From assembly GCA_003989085.1 (NCBI GenBank), contig RXIV01000003.1, positions 1 through 64,000 of the forward strand: DNA of 64,000 bases, in the 5' to 3' direction. Origin of the DNA: Candidatus Competibacteraceae bacterium. Its GTDB lineage: Bacteria; Pseudomonadota; Gammaproteobacteria; Competibacterales; Competibacteraceae. Positions 1 to 9,628 of the stretch are shown here, one piece after another (position 1 is the first letter of the stretch; each line of letters begins with the position of its first letter). The notes beneath the pieces were generated by a model. That model made no database searches and was not told where the DNA came from. It was given only the letters and a program-made list of their open reading frames with translations. The position numbers were made by a program, and so were the translations under genes.

Positions 1-73
1 ATTATTTGCGCAACGAGCTACGAAATCCCCGTATTCGCGCTTACCAACCCGCCTAATTGGATAAGCGAAAGTC

Positions 74-967
74 CTAATTATTCTGCTCGCGGTCGTCATA
101 GGCCAACACCGACAACCCCGCAATGGCGTTCAACCGTCGCGCATACACCGCATGATTTCGGCGATTGGCCGCGACAAACTCATCAATGGCGTCCAGATTT
201 ACCAACCCCATCGCCGCCGCCATCTCGGTCATCTTGCCGTTGGTTCCCGGATAGATCACGTTGTCGTAACCGGAAAACCCGAAGTTCTTCATCAGGCGCA
301 TCTTCGCGGCCAGATCCTCGTTATCGGTGACCCACCGCCCCGCCCTCGAAGGTATTAAAGAACTTGGTCGCGTGGAAACTGAACACCGCGCACTCGCCGA
401 ATGTCCCAATCGGCACACCGCCATATGTGTAACCAAAAGCGTGCGAGGCATCGAACAGCAATTTCAGCCGGTATTCCTCCGCCACCGCCTGCAACGCCGC
501 CACCGGACACGCCCGCCCCCACAGATGCACCCCCAGGATGCCCGTAGTCCGGGGCGTGATCATCCGCCGCACCGCCTCGGGATCGAGGTTATGGGTGTGC
601 GGATCGATATCCGCGAACACCGGGGTAATCTCCTGCCATTGCAGCGCGTGGGCCGTCGCGATGAAGGTATAGGACGGCACAATCACCTCGCCCTGCAACT
701 CCAAGGCACGGGTCGCAATCTCCAGCGCGATGGTCCCGTTGCACATGGCCACGCAGTGCTTCACGCCCAAGAATTCCGTCAGTCGCCGTTCAAACTCCTG
801 TACCAGCGGCCCGTTATTGCTCAACCAGCGTCGGTCAAAATATCGTTGGCGTAGCGTAGAAACACTTCCCGGCTGCCCAAATTCGGGCGACCCACATGCA
901 ACGGCTCTTTAAAGGCTGGAGGTGCGCCAAATAGAGCTAGATCGTGAAGAGACCCAAAGTGCTTCAT
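74..967 (-). pseudogene. DegT/DnrJ/EryC1-type sugar aminotransferase, frameshifted and truncated
   Basis: A PLP-dependent nucleotide-sugar aminotransferase of the DegT/DnrJ/EryC1/StrS family, which converts keto-sugars to amino-sugars for surface glycans. Reading starts at an ATG at 967 (MKHFGSLHDL). It loses frame near 838, where one base is missing and IFDRRW becomes ILTDAG-stop. It loses frame again near 333, where an extra G in GGGGCGGTGGGTC breaks FEGGAVVTDNE. The recovered protein has the family segments SNNGPLVQEFE, FDASHAFG and FSFHATKFFNT, where the last Lys is the expected PLP lysine. It stops at REQNN, roughly 70-80 residues before the usual end of a ~370-residue family member. The stop falls next to the repeat tail GCGAAAGTCCT. 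Two frameshifts plus loss of the C terminus argue for a dead gene, although assembly errors could account for the frameshifts. Confidence 0.8.
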
Positions 968-986
968 GGAGATCAGCCGTCAGTCA

Positions 987-1229
987 TCAGTTAACTTCAC
1001 AGCCACCTCGCACCCTGGTGGCCCCTGCAAGAATTTCGGAAAAATCACGATATTGACTTAAAGACTGCTGCCCAGCCTGGCAACCTACATAAAGAATCCA
1101 CGCAGAGTTATTAGTTATACCTTGTTTCCAAGGATCAATCCCTGTTGGAGTACCAAGCGTTGGGCTCAAAATAGTGAGCTGGTGAATCAGAACATCACCC
1201 GCTGGCTGAACAAGCAACTTTTCTTTCAC
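987..1229 (-). CDS. hypothetical protein, 80 aa, overlapping the metG stop
   Basis: A small frame that begins with a GTG inside the metG stop region (GTGA overlap) and ends 20 nt before the decayed aminotransferase. I do not recognise the family. It has no membrane segment or signal peptide. It contains GDVLIHQLT and a closing RVRGGCEV segment. Its place just before the aminotransferase suggests the 3' remnant of a gene from the same sugar operon, whose 5' part was lost at the junction with metG. Equally it may be non-coding. The overlap with metG could allow translational coupling. Confidence 0.35.
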   Translation of the reverse strand: MKEKLLVQPAGDVLIHQLTILSPTLGTPTGIDPWKQGITNNSAWILYVGCQAGQQSLSQYRDFSEILAGATRVRGGCEVN

Positions 1230-3259
1230 CTAACCCGCATTCCCGGCTCCGCACCGCTGTCTGGACTGAGCAGATAAATCCCGCTACGACTGCCTGCGGC
1301 CAGCACCATTCCTTCAGAGACGCCGAAGCGCATTTTACGCGGGGCCAGATTGGCGACCATCACGGTCAGCCGGCCTTGCAAATCTTCTGGCGCGTAAGCC
1401 GACTTGATCCCGGCGAATACCTGCCGGATTTCACCGCCTAAATCCAGTTCCAGCCGCACTAGTTTATCCGCGCCCGCCACCGCTTCAGCCCTGGCAATCC
1501 GCGCCACTCGCAAATCTATTTTGGCGAAGTCATCTATCGTGATGACCGGGCTGATTGGATCCATCGCCAGCGGGCCGTCCGGTTTAACTGGCGCTTCATC
1601 GGTGGCAGGATAACTTTCTCTGGAATCCTCAACCATCGCAGTAATCTGGGCCATTTCTACCCGCTGCATCAGCGGCTTGAACTCGGCAATGACATGAGCG
1701 AGCAACGGATTGGACACATCCTCCCAGCGCAATGGCGGGATTTGCAAAAACTGCTCGACCTGTTCGGCCAGTCCCGGCAAGACCGGCTTCAAATACAGCA
1801 TCAACAGCCGGAATAGATTAAGACCCATGCTGCACACTGCCTGCACTTCGGCTTCCGCGCCAGGCTGCTTGGCTAAGGTCCAAGGCTTTTTCTCATCGAT
1901 GTACTGGTTGGCACGATCCGCCAGCGCCATAATTTCGCGCATCGCCCGCCCGAACTCCCGGCCTTCATAAGCCTGAGTGATGGAATCGCCAGCGGCGACA
2001 AAATCGGTATATAACGCGGGTTCCGCTAACTGCTCCGCCAGTTGGCCATTGAAACGACGGCTAATAAACCCGGCGCTGCGGCTAGCGATATTAACCAATT
2101 TTCCCACTAGATCACTGTTGACCCGGTGCAGAAAATCGTCAAAATTCAAATCAAGGTCATCAATTCCGTCATTCAGCTTGGTAGCGAAGTAATAGCGCAG
2201 ATATTCTGGACGTAAGTGCTGGAGATAGGTGCGGGCTTTAATGAAAGTGCCGCGTGATTTCGACATTTTCTGGCCGTCTACAGTCAGAAATCCGTGGCAA
2301 TGCACCGCAGTCGGTTTGCGAAACCCGGCTCCGGTTAATTCCGCCGGCCAGAATAAGATGTGGAAATAAGCGATGTCCTTACCGATGAAGTGATAGACTT
2401 CTGCTTGACTATCTGGATTCCAGAAATCGTCGAACTGTAAACCGGTGCGGTCGCAATAATTCTGAAAACTGGCCATATAGCCAATCGGCGCATCCAGCCA
2501 GACGTAAAAATACTTGCCAGGCGCATCAGGGATTTCAAACCCCCAATACGGTGCATCGCGGGAAATATCCCATTCCTGCAAACCCGCCTCGAACCATTCA
2601 TTGAGTTTATTCGCCATTTGCGGCTGAATCGGCCCGCTGACGATCCACTCTTTCAGCATCGCCTCGAAGTCAGCCAGCTTGAAGAACAGGTGCAATGATT
2701 CCTTGAGAACTGGCGTGGCGCCAGAGATGACTGAACGGGGGTTTTTCAAATCGGTCGGCGAGTAGGTTGCTCCGCAACTTTCACAACTGTCGCCGTATTG
2801 ATCCTCTGCATTGCAGCGCGGGCAGTTGCCCTTGATAAAGCGATCGGGCAGAAACATCTGCTTTTCCGGATCATAAGCCTGAGTAATGACCCGTCGGCTG
2901 ATATGATTGGCCGCATTCAGGCGATGATAAATCAGTTCCGCATAGTGGCGATTTTCCGGGGAGTGCGTTGAATAATAGTTATCGAACTCAATCAGGAAAT
3001 GGGCAAAATCAGCACGGTGCTGCTGCCAGACCTGATCGATCAACTGTTCCGGGCTAAGACCGTCCTGCTCGGCGCGCAGCATGATCGGGGTGCCGTGGGC
3101 GTCATCAGCGCACAGGTAATAGCACTCGTGGCCGCGCAGTTTCTGGAATCGCACCCAGATGTCGGTCTGGATATATTCGACCAGATGGCCGATGTGGATC
3201 GGGCCATTGGCGTAAGGCAGGGCGCTGGTGACAAGGATGCGGCGGACAGGATGGCTCAT
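1226..3259 (-). CDS. metG: methionyl-tRNA synthetase
   Basis: Charges tRNA-Met with methionine using ATP; a cytoplasmic class I synthetase. At 677 residues it matches the length of the long, dimeric E. coli-type enzyme. The HIGH signature is HIGH at residues 22-25 (in [12 protein letters not shown]). The KMSKS loop is present as [12 protein letters not shown] near residue 330. A zinc-knuckle insert carries two CxxC pairs (CPRC and CESC, about residues 145-160). The C-terminal ~100 residues ([14 protein letters not shown] to the end) form the tRNA-binding, dimerising OB fold. The gene diverges from the small secreted protein gene and from apbC. The metG / apbC-dcd arrangement is common in gammaproteobacteria. 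Confidence 0.98.
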   Translation of the reverse strand: MSHPVRRILVTSALPYANGPIHIGHLVEYIQTDIWVRFQKLRGHECYYLCADDAHGTPIMLRAEQDGLSPEQLIDQVWQQHRADFAHFLIEFDNYYSTHSPENRHYAELIYHRLNAANHISRRVITQAYDPEKQMFLPDRFIKGNCPRCNAEDQYGDSCESCGATYSPTDLKNPRSVISGATPVLKESLHLFFKLADFEAMLKEWIVSGPIQPQMANKLNEWFEAGLQEWDISRDAPYWGFEIPDAPGKYFYVWLDAPIGYMASFQNYCDRTGLQFDDFWNPDSQAEVYHFIGKDIAYFHILFWPAELTGAGFRKPTAVHCHGFLTVDGQKMSKSRGTFIKARTYLQHLRPEYLRYYFATKLNDGIDDLDLNFDDFLHRVNSDLVGKLVNIASRSAGFISRRFNGQLAEQLAEPALYTDFVAAGDSITQAYEGREFGRAMREIMALADRANQYIDEKKPWTLAKQPGAEAEVQAVCSMGLNLFRLLMLYLKPVLPGLAEQVEQFLQIPPLRWEDVSNPLLAHVIAEFKPLMQRVEMAQITAMVEDSRESYPATDEAPVKPDGPLAMDPISPVITIDDFAKIDLRVARIARAEAVAGADKLVRLELDLGGEIRQVFAGIKSAYAPEDLQGRLTVMVANLAPRKMRFGVSEGMVLAAGSRSGIYLLSPDSGAEPGMRVR

Positions 3260-3371
3260 GGCGGGGCGTCGTTCGGTCGGAAAGGACGCTAAATTAACAG
3301 GATTCCGGCGACCCTGTCACCCGCCGGGCGGTGTTCAACTCATGTTCAACCCATTGTAGGTGGAGGCGCAA

Positions 3372-3665
3372 ATGCAGATTAAATCGTGGTTAAAACTGAT
3401 GGTGGTGGCAATCGGATGGGCGGCAGCCGGTTCCAGTCGCGCCCAGGAGGCGCTGGCCGAGACGATCTGGAGCCAGAATTTTTGCGAACAGGCGGTGTCT
3501 CTGGCGCACCAGCATGGCGAATCGCCACAGGCGTTGAACCTGGTTGATTGCCAACAGCTCAACAATTACCCACCCTCCTACTGGCAATGCGTCATTGCCG
3601 CACTGAAAGCGGATTCCGTCCTGAAACTCGATGCCGCCCGTTCAAAATGTCTTGCTAATGATTGA
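3372..3665 (+). CDS. small secreted four-cysteine protein, unknown function
   Basis: A 97-residue protein starting at ATG 3372, chosen because TGGAGG lies 5 nt upstream; an in-frame GTG at 3360 is the alternative. Residues 1 to about 25 form a signal peptide (MQIKSWLKLMVVAIGWAAAG, then a likely cut after a SRA/AQEALA region). The mature part has four cysteines (FCEQ, VDCQQ, WQCV, SKCL), which fits two disulfides in the periplasm. The family is not recognised. A shortened copy of its last third, with the same YPP...VIA..LK...AKCLAN pattern, lies at 7279-7377 just before apbC. The gene faces metG across a 112-bp divergent spacer. Confidence 0.75.
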   Translation: MQIKSWLKLMVVAIGWAAAGSSRAQEALAETIWSQNFCEQAVSLAHQHGESPQALNLVDCQQLNNYPPSYWQCVIAALKADSVLKLDAARSKCLAND

Positions 3666-3746
3666 TGATCAACCAATCACTGCGCTTACCGGCGCAGTGT
3701 AGAAACCTTTCTCTGTACCCGTCCGTAACGAACCGCTCCCATTCCC

Positions 3747-6700
3747 ATGTCTGAGTCTTTGGCTAAACCCGATGTTCCAGGTAGCGAAGCACTGGCCCCG
3801 ACGGTCAGCGACGCCCCGCTCAACCCGGTTTTCTTCGATCCCGCACAAAAACGCTGGCCGAGGCTGCGGCTGGGAATAACGCTGATCGGTCTGGTCTTGT
3901 CCTTGTTGCTGGGGGCACTGGTATTGAGCGTCCTGGCCAGTCCGATCTTGCCCGCGCTTCATCTACCCGGCTCCAGTCTGTTGCCGACAGGAGCGCACGC
4001 CGTTCCCGCCGTTCCCGCACTGGCTCCCGAACTGCCACTGACCCGCCGCGAACGCGCCCTGCACGAGACCGAGCTGAAGCTGAAACGGCAACAGGAACGC
4101 GACTTGCGGCAATTGCTGGCCCAGCCACACAAGGCGAACCATGCCCTAAACGCGCATACCCTGGCGGTCGGGTTTTTCGTCAACTGGGACGATGCCAGCA
4201 TGAGTTCGCTCAAGCAGAATCTGGACAATCTGGACATGGTGATCGCCGAGTGGCTGCATCTCGCCACTGAAGACGGTTCGCTGCGCGAAAACGATCCAGC
4301 CCGCCAGACCCAGGTGACCGATTACATCCGCACCCGCTACCCTGATCTGCCGATCATGCCGTTGGTGAACAACTGGAACGGCCAGGCGTGGGAAGGCGCC
4401 AAGCTGGCCCGGATGCTGGCCAGTCCAGCGGCGCGGGCGCGAGTGATCGATCAGCTGGCGGCTTATGTCGAGCGTCACCACTTCGCCGGGATCAGCATCG
4501 ATTTCGAGGAAATTGCTCCCAAGGCCCAGCCGGATTTTCAGCGGTTCATGGTCGAGTTGTATGCAGTGATGCGCCCGAAAAATCTGCTGGTTTCGGTGAA
4601 CGTTCCGGCCAGCGATCCGGCCTTCAATTACCGCAAGCTGTCGGACAGCGCCGATCAGCTGATTCTGATGGCCTACGATGAACACTGGGCCACCGGAACG
4701 CCGGGGCCTATCGCCAGCCTGCCCTGGTTTGCCAAGGTATTGCATCAGCGCCAGCATGATGTCCCAGCCGACAAGATGATCGTCGCCATCGGCAATTACG
4801 CTTATGACTGGGAGCCGGGACATCCCGCTGAAGAACGGACCTTCGAGGAAGCGGTGCTGACCGCCAAAGAGTCGGAAGGCAACATTCATCTGGACCCGGC
4901 TTCGCTGAATCCGACCTTCGACTACGCGGATGACCAAGACCACATTCACCATGTCTGGATGCTGGACGCAGTAACCGCATTTAACCAAATTACAACAGCG
5001 CGGGCGGTGCAGCCACGTGGCTTCGCCCTGTGGCGACTGGGCAGCGAGGACCCGGCGCTCTGGCAGGTCTTCGGCAAGGAGATCTCTCTGGATGCAGCCC
5101 GCGCCGCCTCATTGGGTGATATGCATTTTGGCTATGGGCTGGATTATGAGGGTAAGGGCGAGGTGCTGGAAATTACGGCGCGGCCACAATCCGGGAGCCG
5201 CGTGATTCAATTCGACGCGAAGCGCGGGCTGATTACCGGCGAACATTACACCGCATTTCCCATGCCCTACGTCATTACCCGGCACGGCGGGGGTGATCAC
5301 AAGGTGGCGCTGACCTTCGATGACGGGCCTGATCCCCGTTACACCCCGCAAATCCTCGACGCCTTGCACGCGGCAGGGGTGCCGGCAACCTTCTTCATCA
5401 TCGGCGTCAACGGGCAGATGCACCCGGAAATCCTGCGCCGGATAGTCAATGAAGGTCACGAACTCGGCAATCACACCTTCACCCATCCCAATATCTCGAC
5501 CATTTCACCGGCCCAGTTCCAACTGGAACTGTCCGCGACCCAGCATTTGCTGGCCAGCGCGGTCGGTCGTCATTCGTTGCTGTTTCGCCCGCCCTATGCG
5601 GTGGACTCTGAACCGGAAACCATTGATCAGGTGCGCCCCATCGAACTGGCGGCCACCCAAGGTTATCTGGTGGTGGGGATGCAGATTGATCCCGATGACT
5701 GGGCGCGACCCGGCGTAGATGAGATTGTGCGGCGCATCGTGGCCGAAGCGGAGCGTGGCGAAGGCAACATGATCCTGCTGCACGACTCTGGCGGCGACCG
5801 CAGCCAGACGGTAGCGGCGATCCCTAAAATCGTTGCGGCGTTGCAAAGCCGGGGATTTCAGTTCGTCACCGTGGCCAGCCTGCTGGGCCGCAGCCGCGAT
5901 GAAGTGATGCCGCTAGTGCCGCCAGAAAGTCGGTGGCAGACCTGGCTGGATAGTGCGGCCTTCGGGGTGATCAACTGGACCGCTGCGTCGATTCACTGGC
6001 TGTTCCTGCTGGGCATTGTGCTCGGTATCGCCCGGTTGCTGTTCATCGGTACGCTCGCGCTGTGGCAGAGCCGACGCCGGCGGCGCGCTGTTTTCGATCC
6101 GGACTATTCCCCTTCGGTGGCGGTGGTGGTGCCCGCTTACAACGAAGAAAAGGTGATTGTGCAGACAATTACCTCATTGCTGGCCTGCGATCATCCCCGG
6201 CAGTTTGAGATCATCGTGGTTGATGACGGCTCCAGCGACGCGACGTACCGGGTAGCGAGCGAGACCTTCGCCGCCGATCCTCGGGTGCGGGTGTACACCC
6301 GGCCCAATGGCGGCAAGCCGGCAGCGCTCAATTTTGGCTTGGCGCAGACCGGGGCAGAGATCGTGGTGGCGCTGGACGCTGATACTGTGTTCGCCCGTGA
6401 TACGATTCTCAAGCTGGTCCGTCATTTCGCCGATCCGACGGTGGGGGCAGTGGCTGGCAACGCCAAAGTCGGTAACCGGATCAATCTGCTCACGCGCTGG
6501 CAGGCGCTGGAGTACATCACCAGCCAAAATCTGGATCGACGGGCTTTTGATATTCTCAACTGCATCACGGTGGTGCCCGGCGCAGTCGGAGCCTGGCGGC
6601 GCGAGCTGATCAGGCAGGTCGGCGGTTTTACTCATTTGACCTTGGCCGAAGATGCTGATCTGACTTTAGCGATCCGCAAACTGGGCTACGCCATCGTCTA

Positions 6701-7229
6701 CGAGGACGAAGCGGTGGCGCTGACCGAGGCCCCTGATACGGTGCGCGGCTTCATTAGCCAGCGCTATCGCTGGATGTTCGGCACCATGCAGGCTGCCTGG
6801 AAACACCGCGAGGTGCTGTTCCGCCCGCGCTATGGCGCACTGGGTTTTGTCGCCTTGCCGAACGTGATTATTTTCCAGGTTCTGTTTCCGCTGATCTCGC
6901 CGATCATGGACCTGCTGCTGATCGTCTCGCTGGGCATGGCCGCCTTCGATTTCTGGCAACACCCCGCCCAGTATTCGTCCGATGCCCTGTGGCGAGTGCT
7001 GTTCTACTATGCCCTGTTTGTCACGGTGGATTATCTGGCCGCGATTCTGGCGTTTACGCTGGAGCGCAAGGAGAACTGGTGGTTGCTGCTCGGGTTATTC
7101 TGGCAGCGATTTTTCTACCGCCAATTAATGTATTACGTGGCGATCAAGAGCCTGTTGACCTCGCTGCGTGGCGTCCTGGTCGGTTGGGGCAAGCTGGAGC
7201 GCAAGGCCACTGTGCCGGCGGCGAGCTGA
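3747..7229 (+). CDS. trimodular GH18-like hydrolase / NodB polysaccharide deacetylase / GT2 glycosyltransferase membrane protein
   Basis: A 1160-residue membrane enzyme. One N-terminal membrane helix (about 42-65) is followed by a family 18 glycosidase-like barrel (about 135-450) with the motif GISIDFEEI and the strand LILMAYDEHW. Next is a NodB deacetylase domain (about 515-715) with TFDDGPDPRYTP, HTFTHPNIS, FRPPY, DPDDW and ILLHDSGG. After a further helix (about 755-775) comes a processive GT2 synthase domain (about 785-1000) with VVPAYNEE, VVDDGSSD, ALDADT, EDADLTLAI and QRYRWMFG, then several C-terminal helices. Known families with this set make, deacetylate and trim beta-linked GlcNAc polymers, so a partly deacetylated exopolysaccharide is the likely product; the substrate is inference. 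No strong ribosome-binding site precedes the ATG. Confidence 0.9.
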   Translation: MSESLAKPDVPGSEALAPTVSDAPLNPVFFDPAQKRWPRLRLGITLIGLVLSLLLGALVLSVLASPILPALHLPGSSLLPTGAHAVPAVPALAPELPLTRRERALHETELKLKRQQERDLRQLLAQPHKANHALNAHTLAVGFFVNWDDASMSSLKQNLDNLDMVIAEWLHLATEDGSLRENDPARQTQVTDYIRTRYPDLPIMPLVNNWNGQAWEGAKLARMLASPAARARVIDQLAAYVERHHFAGISIDFEEIAPKAQPDFQRFMVELYAVMRPKNLLVSVNVPASDPAFNYRKLSDSADQLILMAYDEHWATGTPGPIASLPWFAKVLHQRQHDVPADKMIVAIGNYAYDWEPGHPAEERTFEEAVLTAKESEGNIHLDPASLNPTFDYADDQDHIHHVWMLDAVTAFNQITTARAVQPRGFALWRLGSEDPALWQVFGKEISLDAARAASLGDMHFGYGLDYEGKGEVLEITARPQSGSRVIQFDAKRGLITGEHYTAFPMPYVITRHGGGDHKVALTFDDGPDPRYTPQILDALHAAGVPATFFIIGVNGQMHPEILRRIVNEGHELGNHTFTHPNISTISPAQFQLELSATQHLLASAVGRHSLLFRPPYAVDSEPETIDQVRPIELAATQGYLVVGMQIDPDDWARPGVDEIVRRIVAEAERGEGNMILLHDSGGDRSQTVAAIPKIVAALQSRGFQFVTVASLLGRSRDEVMPLVPPESRWQTWLDSAAFGVINWTAASIHWLFLLGIVLGIARLLFIGTLALWQSRRRRRAVFDPDYSPSVAVVVPAYNEEKVIVQTITSLLACDHPRQFEIIVVDDGSSDATYRVASETFAADPRVRVYTRPNGGKPAALNFGLAQTGAEIVVALDADTVFARDTILKLVRHFADPTVGAVAGNAKVGNRINLLTRWQALEYITSQNLDRRAFDILNCITVVPGAVGAWRRELIRQVGGFTHLTLAEDADLTLAIRKLGYAIVYEDEAVALTEAPDTVRGFISQRYRWMFGTMQAAWKHREVLFRPRYGALGFVALPNVIIFQVLFPLISPIMDLLLIVSLGMAAFDFWQHPAQYSSDALWRVLFYYALFVTVDYLAAILAFTLERKENWWLLLGLFWQRFFYRQLMYYVAIKSLLTSLRGVLVGWGKLERKATVPAAS

Positions 7230-7278
7230 CGCCAGCGTGGAAACCGATACGGACCGGCGACGCCGCGAAAATAGCAAC

Positions 7279-7377
7279 ATGGGCAACTTGGGCTACTATC
7301 CACCTTCCAGCCGGCCATCCGTCATTGCCATCCTGAAACCGGCTGCCACCCATGCAAAATGTCTCGCTAACAACTGA
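7279..7377 (+). pseudogene. remnant of a second copy of the small secreted protein gene
   Basis: The stretch encodes YYPPSSRPSVIAILKPAA and then AKCLANN-stop. It matches the C terminus of the intact gene at 3372-3665 (NYPPSYWQCVIAALKAD, SKCLAND-stop). DNA agreement is also visible: GTCATTGCC, TCCTGAAAC and CAAAATGTCT.GCTAA are shared, with about 18 nt missing in the middle. The signal peptide and three of the four cysteines are gone. Its TGA overlaps the GAGG ribosome-binding site of apbC, so in an ancestral arrangement the small gene probably sat directly upstream of apbC. Confidence 0.75.
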
Positions 7378-7383
7378 GGATTA

Positions 7384-8478
7384 ATGATGACCGCGATTAC
7401 CCGCGCCGCTGTGGAAACCGCCCTCAAGGGCTATGTCGATCCCTATCTCGAACAGGATTTGCTCGCTGCCAAATGCCTCAAACAGATCCGCATCGAAGGC
7501 GACCGGGTCGAGGTCGAGGTCGAACTGGGTTTTCCGGCAGCAGGCTACCGGGAGACATTGACCGCCGCCCTGCGTGAACGGCTGGCCGGGTTGCCGGGAG
7601 TGGGTGAAATCAGCATTCAACTGGGCAGCAAGATCATCGCCCATGAAGTGCAAAAGGGGTTAAAACCGCTGCCGGGAGTGAAAAACATCATTGCCGTTGC
7701 CTCCGGCAAGGGCGGGGTCGGCAAATCGACCACGGCGGTCAACCTGGCGCTGGCGCTGAGTGTCGAAGGGGCCAAGGTCGGGTTGCTGGACGCCGACATT
7801 TACGGTCCCAGCCAGCCGCGCATGTTGGGCGCGAATCAGCAGCCCGAATCGCCAGACGGCAAATCGCTGTTGCCTGTGATCAGCCACGGCCTGCAATCCA
7901 TGTCTATCGGCTATCTGATCGAGGAAGAAACGCCAATGGTCTGGCGCGGGCCGATGGTGACCCAGGCGCTGGAGCAGTTGTTGCGCGATACTCGCTGGCA
8001 AGACTTGGATTATCTGATCATCGACCTGCCGCCGGGGACGGGCGATACGCAATTGACGCTCTCGCAGAAAGTACCGGTCAGCGGCGCGATCATCGTCACC
8101 ACCCCGCAGGACATTGCCCTGCTCGACGCCCGCAGGGGTTTGAAGATGTTTGAGAAAGTCGAGGTGCCGGTACTTGGCGTGGTTGAGAACATGAGCATCC
8201 ATATTTGCTCAAACTGTGGGCATGAAGAGCATATTTTCGGCGCCGGCGGCGGGCAGCGGATGGCGGCGCAGTACAACGTCTCATTCCTTGGCTCCCTGCC
8301 GCTGGACATCCGCATCCGCGAGGAAACTGACAGCGGCAAGCCCACGGTCATTGCGGAACCAGACAGCCGCATCGCCGGGCTGTACCGGGAGATCGCCCGC
8401 CGCGCTGCTGCCCGGTTGTCGCTGCAAGCCAAGAACTACAGCCACAAGTTCCCCAGCATCGTCATTCAAAACACCTGA
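7384..8478 (+). CDS. apbC: Mrp/ApbC iron-sulfur cluster carrier ATPase
   Basis: A P-loop scaffold that binds and delivers Fe-S clusters to target enzymes in the cytoplasm. At 364 residues it has the usual full form: an N-terminal MIP18/DUF59 domain (about 8-85), then a deviant Walker A, GKGGVGKS, at 108-115 with VGLLDADIYGPSQ following. YLIIDLPPGTGD is the switch region. A CSNC pair near residues 275-278 (ICSNCGHEEHIFG) is the expected cluster ligand. The start is preceded by GAGG at 7376-7379; a second ATG follows immediately. dcd lies 12 nt downstream, so the two are probably co-transcribed. Confidence 0.96.
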   Translation: MMTAITRAAVETALKGYVDPYLEQDLLAAKCLKQIRIEGDRVEVEVELGFPAAGYRETLTAALRERLAGLPGVGEISIQLGSKIIAHEVQKGLKPLPGVKNIIAVASGKGGVGKSTTAVNLALALSVEGAKVGLLDADIYGPSQPRMLGANQQPESPDGKSLLPVISHGLQSMSIGYLIEEETPMVWRGPMVTQALEQLLRDTRWQDLDYLIIDLPPGTGDTQLTLSQKVPVSGAIIVTTPQDIALLDARRGLKMFEKVEVPVLGVVENMSIHICSNCGHEEHIFGAGGGQRMAAQYNVSFLGSLPLDIRIREETDSGKPTVIAEPDSRIAGLYREIARRAAARLSLQAKNYSHKFPSIVIQNT

Positions 8479-8490
8479 GTTCCGGCCGCC

Positions 8491-9093
8491 ATGCGTCTGG
8501 CTGATGGCGACATCGAGCGCTGGCTCGAACAGGGCCGCATCCGTATTGAACCGCCTCCCACGCCAGGCAAGATCAACGGGGTGAGCGTGGATTTGCATCT
8601 GGGCAACCGGTTCCGGGTGTTCAACGACCACGCTGCCCCGTACATCGATCTCAGTGGCCCGCGTGAGGCGGTCGATCAGGCGATCAACCGGATCATGAGC
8701 AAGGAGATCAAAATTGCCGATGACGCCTCGTTTTTCATCCATCCGGGTGAGTTGGCGCTAGCGGCGACCGCAGAAGTCATCACCGTACCCGATGATCTGG
8801 TCGGTTGGCTGGATGGCCGTTCCAGCCTGGCGCGACTGGGCTTGATGGTGCATGTCACCGCCCATCGCATTGATCCCGGCTGGCGCGGAGCCATCGTGCT
8901 GGAGTGCTACAACAGCGGCAAATTACCTTTGGCGCTGCGGCCTGGCATGGCGATTTGCGCGATCAGCTTTGAACTGCTGACCAGTCCGGCGATCCGGCCC
9001 TACTCCAAGCGCCAGGATGCCAAGTACCAGCGCCAGAGCGGCCCAACGCCCAGCCGGATCGGGGATGACGAGCCACTGGATAAAGGCCATTAA
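8491..9093 (+). CDS. dcd: dCTP deaminase
   Basis: Deaminates dCTP to dUTP, feeding thymidylate synthesis in the cytoplasm. At 200 residues it is close to the 193 of E. coli. The family signature GRSSLARLG lies at 109-117, followed by [11 protein letters not shown]. The catalytic glutamate is E138 in VLECYNSGK. The C-terminal tail ([12 protein letters not shown]) is the mobile lid that closes over the nucleotide. It follows apbC by 12 nt in the same direction. A palindromic repeat at 9103-9144 lies 10 nt after its stop and may end the transcript. Confidence 0.97.
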   Translation: MRLADGDIERWLEQGRIRIEPPPTPGKINGVSVDLHLGNRFRVFNDHAAPYIDLSGPREAVDQAINRIMSKEIKIADDASFFIHPGELALAATAEVITVPDDLVGWLDGRSSLARLGLMVHVTAHRIDPGWRGAIVLECYNSGKLPLALRPGMAICAISFELLTSPAIRPYSKRQDAKYQRQSGPTPSRIGDDEPLDKGH

Positions 9094-9102
9094 TGAAGAT
9101 CG

Positions 9103-9156
9103 CGTCATGCCTGTAAACGTGCCTGTAAACATGCAGGCATGACGGAATGCGAAACT
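9103..9156. repeat. palindromic dispersed repeat with GCGAAA tail (degenerate copy)
   Basis: Perfect 11-bp inverted arms CGTCATGCCTG (9103-9113) and CAGGCATGACG (9134-9144) enclose a 20-nt loop holding a second CTGTAAAC. The right arm runs into GGAATGCGAAACTCTGG, a degenerate form of the tail GACGGAAAGCGAAAGTCCT seen at 12695-12713 and 16964-16981. The placement after dcd suits an extragenic palindrome, possibly acting in termination or mRNA stability. Confidence 0.6.
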
Positions 9157-9193
9157 CTGGCGCAATTAATAACGGATAACGGAGGGAAAGCGC

Positions 9194-9628
9194 ATGACTG
9201 AATCCATGCTATCTGCGCCGGCGTCAGCCTCGGCTACCGGTTTTTACCCAACCCGGCGTCGAGTGAGTTTCAGCGTTTGGGCGAAACCGGATTGCTTGCC
9301 CCGGATGCGCGACTGGAATTGATTGACGGGGAGTTATCGAGAGGGCGCCGATTGACTGTTTTCATGCGGGAACGGTAGGTATTCTGAATCGTCTGTTCAC
9401 GCGGGTCATCGCCGATACTGCAATGATTCATGTGCAAAACCCGATTCTGCTCGGCGATGGCTCGGAACCACAGCCTGACCTGCTCCTATTGCGCCCGCAT
9501 CCCGACTACTACCTCAGCGAGCACATCCCCAGGCCAAGGATGTGCTGCTGTTGACTGAAGTCTCCGACAGCACCGCGCCTTTCGACCGCAAGACCAAGGC
9601 GCCGCTCTACGCCCGCCATGAACCAGCA
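9194..9628 (+). pseudogene. Uma2-family (DUF820) putative endonuclease, broken
   Basis: Joined across frames, this stretch gives ATGFYPTRRR, EFQRLGETG, LAPDARLELIDGE, FHAGTVGILNRLFTR, QNPILLGDGSEPQPDLLLL, RPHPDYY, DVLLLTEVSDST and KAPLYARHE. These are successive parts of a Uma2/DUF820 PD-(D/E)XK-like protein, including the PQPDL and LLTEV elements. The ATG at 9194 has GGAGGG upstream. At least three frame changes occur (near 9270, 9345 and 9530). The last ~50 residues of the family are absent, where the sequence runs into the 3' end of dnaQ. Uma2 genes are often multicopy and associated with mobile DNA, so a decayed insertion is likely. Confidence 0.8.

Noticed and set aside
4146..4988. 280-codon frame antisense to the GH18 module
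   Set aside because: Lies entirely within the trimodular gene, with no homology and biased composition explained by the opposite frame.
9103..9144. Palindrome with repeated CTGTAAAC considered as a small CRISPR
   Set aside because: Only two short direct copies with no regular spacers; the perfect inverted arms and shared tail fit an extragenic palindrome.
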